From Spirochaetaceae bacterium (GTDB taxonomy: Bacteria; Spirochaetota; Spirochaetia; Treponematales; Breznakiellaceae), in contig JAIRNN010000340.1 of the NCBI GenBank assembly GCA_031257995.1, positions 1-6,509 on the forward strand: a stretch of 6,509 nucleotides of DNA. The letters are read 5' to 3'. The position numbers and the translations under genes were made by a program. The notes beneath the pieces were generated by a model that worked only from the letters and a program-made list of their open reading frames with translations, did not search any database and was not told where the DNA came from. Shown one piece after another: positions 5,347 through 6,509 of the stretch (the stretch's first letter is position 1; each line of letters opens with the position of its first letter).

Positions 5347-5691
5347 ATGAAAAAGGTTATATTGGTATTTGGGGTTGTTTGTACACTCTTCGTTTTCGCT
5401 TGTTCTAAGCCTGATACGCCATCGTCAGTGGCAAAAAAGTTTCATGAAGCTCTTGAAAAAAACGACACAAAGATGCTGGGACAGTATACAACCCCTGAAG
5501 CGGTCACCTTGATGGCCGCCTTTGGCAAAAAGGTACAAGGTATGATGGCATCTTATGGAAAAGTAACAGAAGTTACCGAGGAGATAGACGGTGATAACGC
5601 TAGTGTTACTATCCAATTCGAGAATGGCGAGACATCAAACCTTGACATGGTTAAGGTTGATGGCAAATGGAAAGTATCTGTTGATAAATGA
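5347..5691 (+). CDS. Small DUF4878/NTF2-like lipoprotein
   Basis: This 114-residue predicted lipoprotein starts at an ATG preceded by AGGA seven bases upstream. The N-terminus is a lipoprotein signal: MKK, a hydrophobic core at 4-17 (VILVFGVVCTLFVF), then V-F-A-Cys19 as a relaxed lipobox, so the mature protein would be lipid-anchored at Cys19. The mature part (about 25-114) looks like a compact NTF2-like fold of the DUF4878 type: an opening helix SSVAKKFHEALEKNDTKML, a second helix around FGKKVQGMMASYG, then strands VTEVTEEIDGD, NASVTIQFENG and a terminal MVKVDGKWKVSVDK. These proteins have no established enzymatic role and are usually binding or unknown envelope factors. Its stop overlaps the next gene's start (ATGA), so the two are probably translationally coupled and may work together. 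The family call is by pattern. Confidence 0.75.
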   Translation: MKKVILVFGVVCTLFVFACSKPDTPSSVAKKFHEALEKNDTKMLGQYTTPEAVTLMAAFGKKVQGMMASYGKVTEVTEEIDGDNASVTIQFENGETSNLDMVKVDGKWKVSVDK

Positions 5692-6257
5692 CCGTTAAGT
5701 CAACGCTGATCGGTTTTTTCTTTGTTGCTATCGTCTTAGCAGTTTTTGCTGTTCTGTACTTTAGTCCAAAGGAGGAAACGGTCGAGCAAATTTCAGCCGA
5801 TGATATCGAATCTCATCTTACGAACGGAGATATTATCTGCCGTTTAGGAGATCAGCTATGGTCCTTGTATTTTCGGGATATTTCACCGGTTGACAAGCGT
5901 TTCTCACATCTTGGTATTGTCAGAATAACTAATGGCGAGACAACCATTATAAATGCTGAAGGTTTGGTATGGGAAGGAAAAGATTTTGTCAATGAAGTTA
6001 CGTTACAGGATTTTGTACAATTGGCAAAAGCAGTGGATGTTTATCGGTTTTCTGGAATTGACGAGGATTTAATAGCAGAGGCGGCATACAAGATGAAAGG
6101 TAAATCATTTGATTGGGATTTCGATTTGAATGACAGTCAAAAATTATATTGCACTGAACTTCTGTTTGTTGTCCTGAATAATATTTTCCCAGAATATGAA
6201 ATGAAAACGATGTTCCAAAAGGAACTGGGCAGGAAAGTAGCAGTCAGTCACCGTTGA
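5688..6257 (+). CDS. Membrane-anchored YiiX/C92-like permuted NlpC/P60 cysteine hydrolase
   Basis: This 189-residue protein has one N-terminal membrane anchor (about 5-25, STLIGFFFVAIVLAVFAVLYF) without a lipobox Cys, so the catalytic domain is probably periplasmic or outside the inner membrane. The domain shows the permuted papain-like order of the YiiX / Peptidase_C92 group: GDIICR at 47-52, the presumed catalytic His in RFSHLGIVRI (His74), an acidic INAEGLVWEG stretch (88-97), GKSFDWDFDL at 138-147 and the presumed catalytic Cys in KLYCTELL (Cys155). Related enzymes act on amide or thioester bonds of peptidoglycan or lipids, but the true substrate is unknown. The start ATG overlaps the lipoprotein stop by 4 bases. 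The coding sequence is clearly AT-richer than the pot genes. Both catalytic residues are present, so it is probably active. Confidence 0.78.
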   Translation: MTVKSTLIGFFFVAIVLAVFAVLYFSPKEETVEQISADDIESHLTNGDIICRLGDQLWSLYFRDISPVDKRFSHLGIVRITNGETTIINAEGLVWEGKDFVNEVTLQDFVQLAKAVDVYRFSGIDEDLIAEAAYKMKGKSFDWDFDLNDSQKLYCTELLFVVLNNIFPEYEMKTMFQKELGRKVAVSHR

Positions 6258-6509
6258 AATAGCGGGTATTATAATTTATACTAAAGGCATAGTCGCCAAA
6301 CGGGAGGGAGTCTATGTCCGCAAAGAAATACAAAGTTACTTTAACTGCCGATGAAAAAGAATTGTTGAACAGAATTATAAACAAAGGAAAAGAGAACGCG
6401 CCGGAGCGAAAGAGGGCGCGGGCTCCGCCGCTTGCCGGCGAAGGTTATGCCGATGATATGATTGCCGGACGCGCCGCCTTGTCGCGCCGCGGGCTGGAAC
6501 AGGCGCGCC
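6258..6509 (+). mobile_element. IS630-family insertion sequence, 5' portion, truncated by the window
   Basis: The transposase start at 6314 implies that the left end of an IS630-type element lies between 6258 and 6313. IS630 elements insert at TA, and several TA dinucleotides occur here (for example in GTATTATAATTTATAC at about 6266-6281), so the exact end cannot be fixed without the right end. CATAGTCGCCAAACGG (6289-6304) could be part of the inverted repeat. Confidence 0.55.
6314..6509 (+). CDS. IS630-family transposase, N-terminal 65 codons (partial)
   Basis: Translation from ATG 6314 gives MSAKKYKVTLTADEKELLNR, then IINKGKENAPERKRARAPPL, AGEGYADDMIAGRAALSRRG and LEQAR, running off the window with no stop. 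The YKVTLT(A/E)-(D/E)E opening, the KGK segment, the R-KRA-LLA-EG region and the following helix-turn-helix (DDMIAGRAALSRRGLEQ) are the familiar start of IS630-type transposases, which have a C-terminal DDE catalytic domain. A strong ribosome site GGGAGG lies at 6302-6307, six bases before the ATG. The two Pro residues in RAPPLAGEG, where relatives commonly have a Leu-rich stretch (LLLA), hint that this copy may carry substitutions. Only the DNA-binding half begins here, so activity cannot be judged. Confidence 0.75.
   Translation, partial: MSAKKYKVTLTADEKELLNRIINKGKENAPERKRARAPPLAGEGYADDMIAGRAALSRRGLEQAR

Noticed and set aside
5082..5408. Plus-strand 108-codon open frame running into the lipoprotein gene
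   Set aside because: It overlaps the lipoprotein start in another frame, encodes the GTATACG motifs, and lacks a ribosome site and family pattern.
1..6509. tRNA, rRNA and riboswitch genes
   Set aside because: No cloverleaf with a TTCGA-type arm, rRNA stretch or recognisable riboswitch core was seen on either strand.

Overview
The window reads as a chromosomal stretch of a Gram-negative-type bacterium, bounded on both sides by the ends of two different insertion sequences. My best guess at the host is a Treponema-like spirochaete. This guess is weak: it rests on a relaxed lipobox (V-F-A-C), a HEAT plus propeller envelope protein, and the general style of the IS630-type transposase start. No rRNA, tRNA or other phylogenetic marker is present.

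Layout: (1) Positions 1-211 hold the 5' end of an IS3-family element on the minus strand, with its terminal inverted repeat and the first 56 codons of the OrfA transposase. (2) Positions 257-3200, minus strand, hold a polyamine-type ABC importer operon in the order potA (ATPase), potB and potC (permeases). The genes overlap by 4 bases at each junction (GTGA, ATGA). No substrate-binding gene (potD) is visible; the IS3-like end lies where it would be expected. (3) Positions 3319-4620, minus strand, hold a secreted protein with a PQQ-like beta-propeller half and a HEAT-repeat half. It has its own promoter and is separated from potA by a compact terminator/promoter junction. (4) Positions 4621-5346 have no confident gene. 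They hold divergent promoters, an interspersed 'ATCTGTGTCATCTG'-type repeat, a 37-codon plus-strand small ORF behind a good promoter and ribosome site, a possible decayed minus-strand ORF, and three GTATACG motifs. (5) Positions 5347-6257, plus strand, hold a two-gene unit: a small DUF4878/NTF2-like lipoprotein translationally coupled to a membrane-anchored, permuted NlpC/P60-type (YiiX/C92-like) cysteine hydrolase. (6) Positions 6314-6509 hold the start of an IS630-family transposase, cut by the window edge.

The pot genes should supply spermidine/putrescine uptake if a binding protein is encoded elsewhere or beyond the left IS. The right-hand pair is visibly more AT-rich than the pot operon and the propeller gene, sits next to an IS, and may be a separately acquired envelope module. 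No CRISPR array, phage or defence system is apparent. The least described parts are the lipoprotein/hydrolase pair, the leader region before it, and the propeller-HEAT protein.
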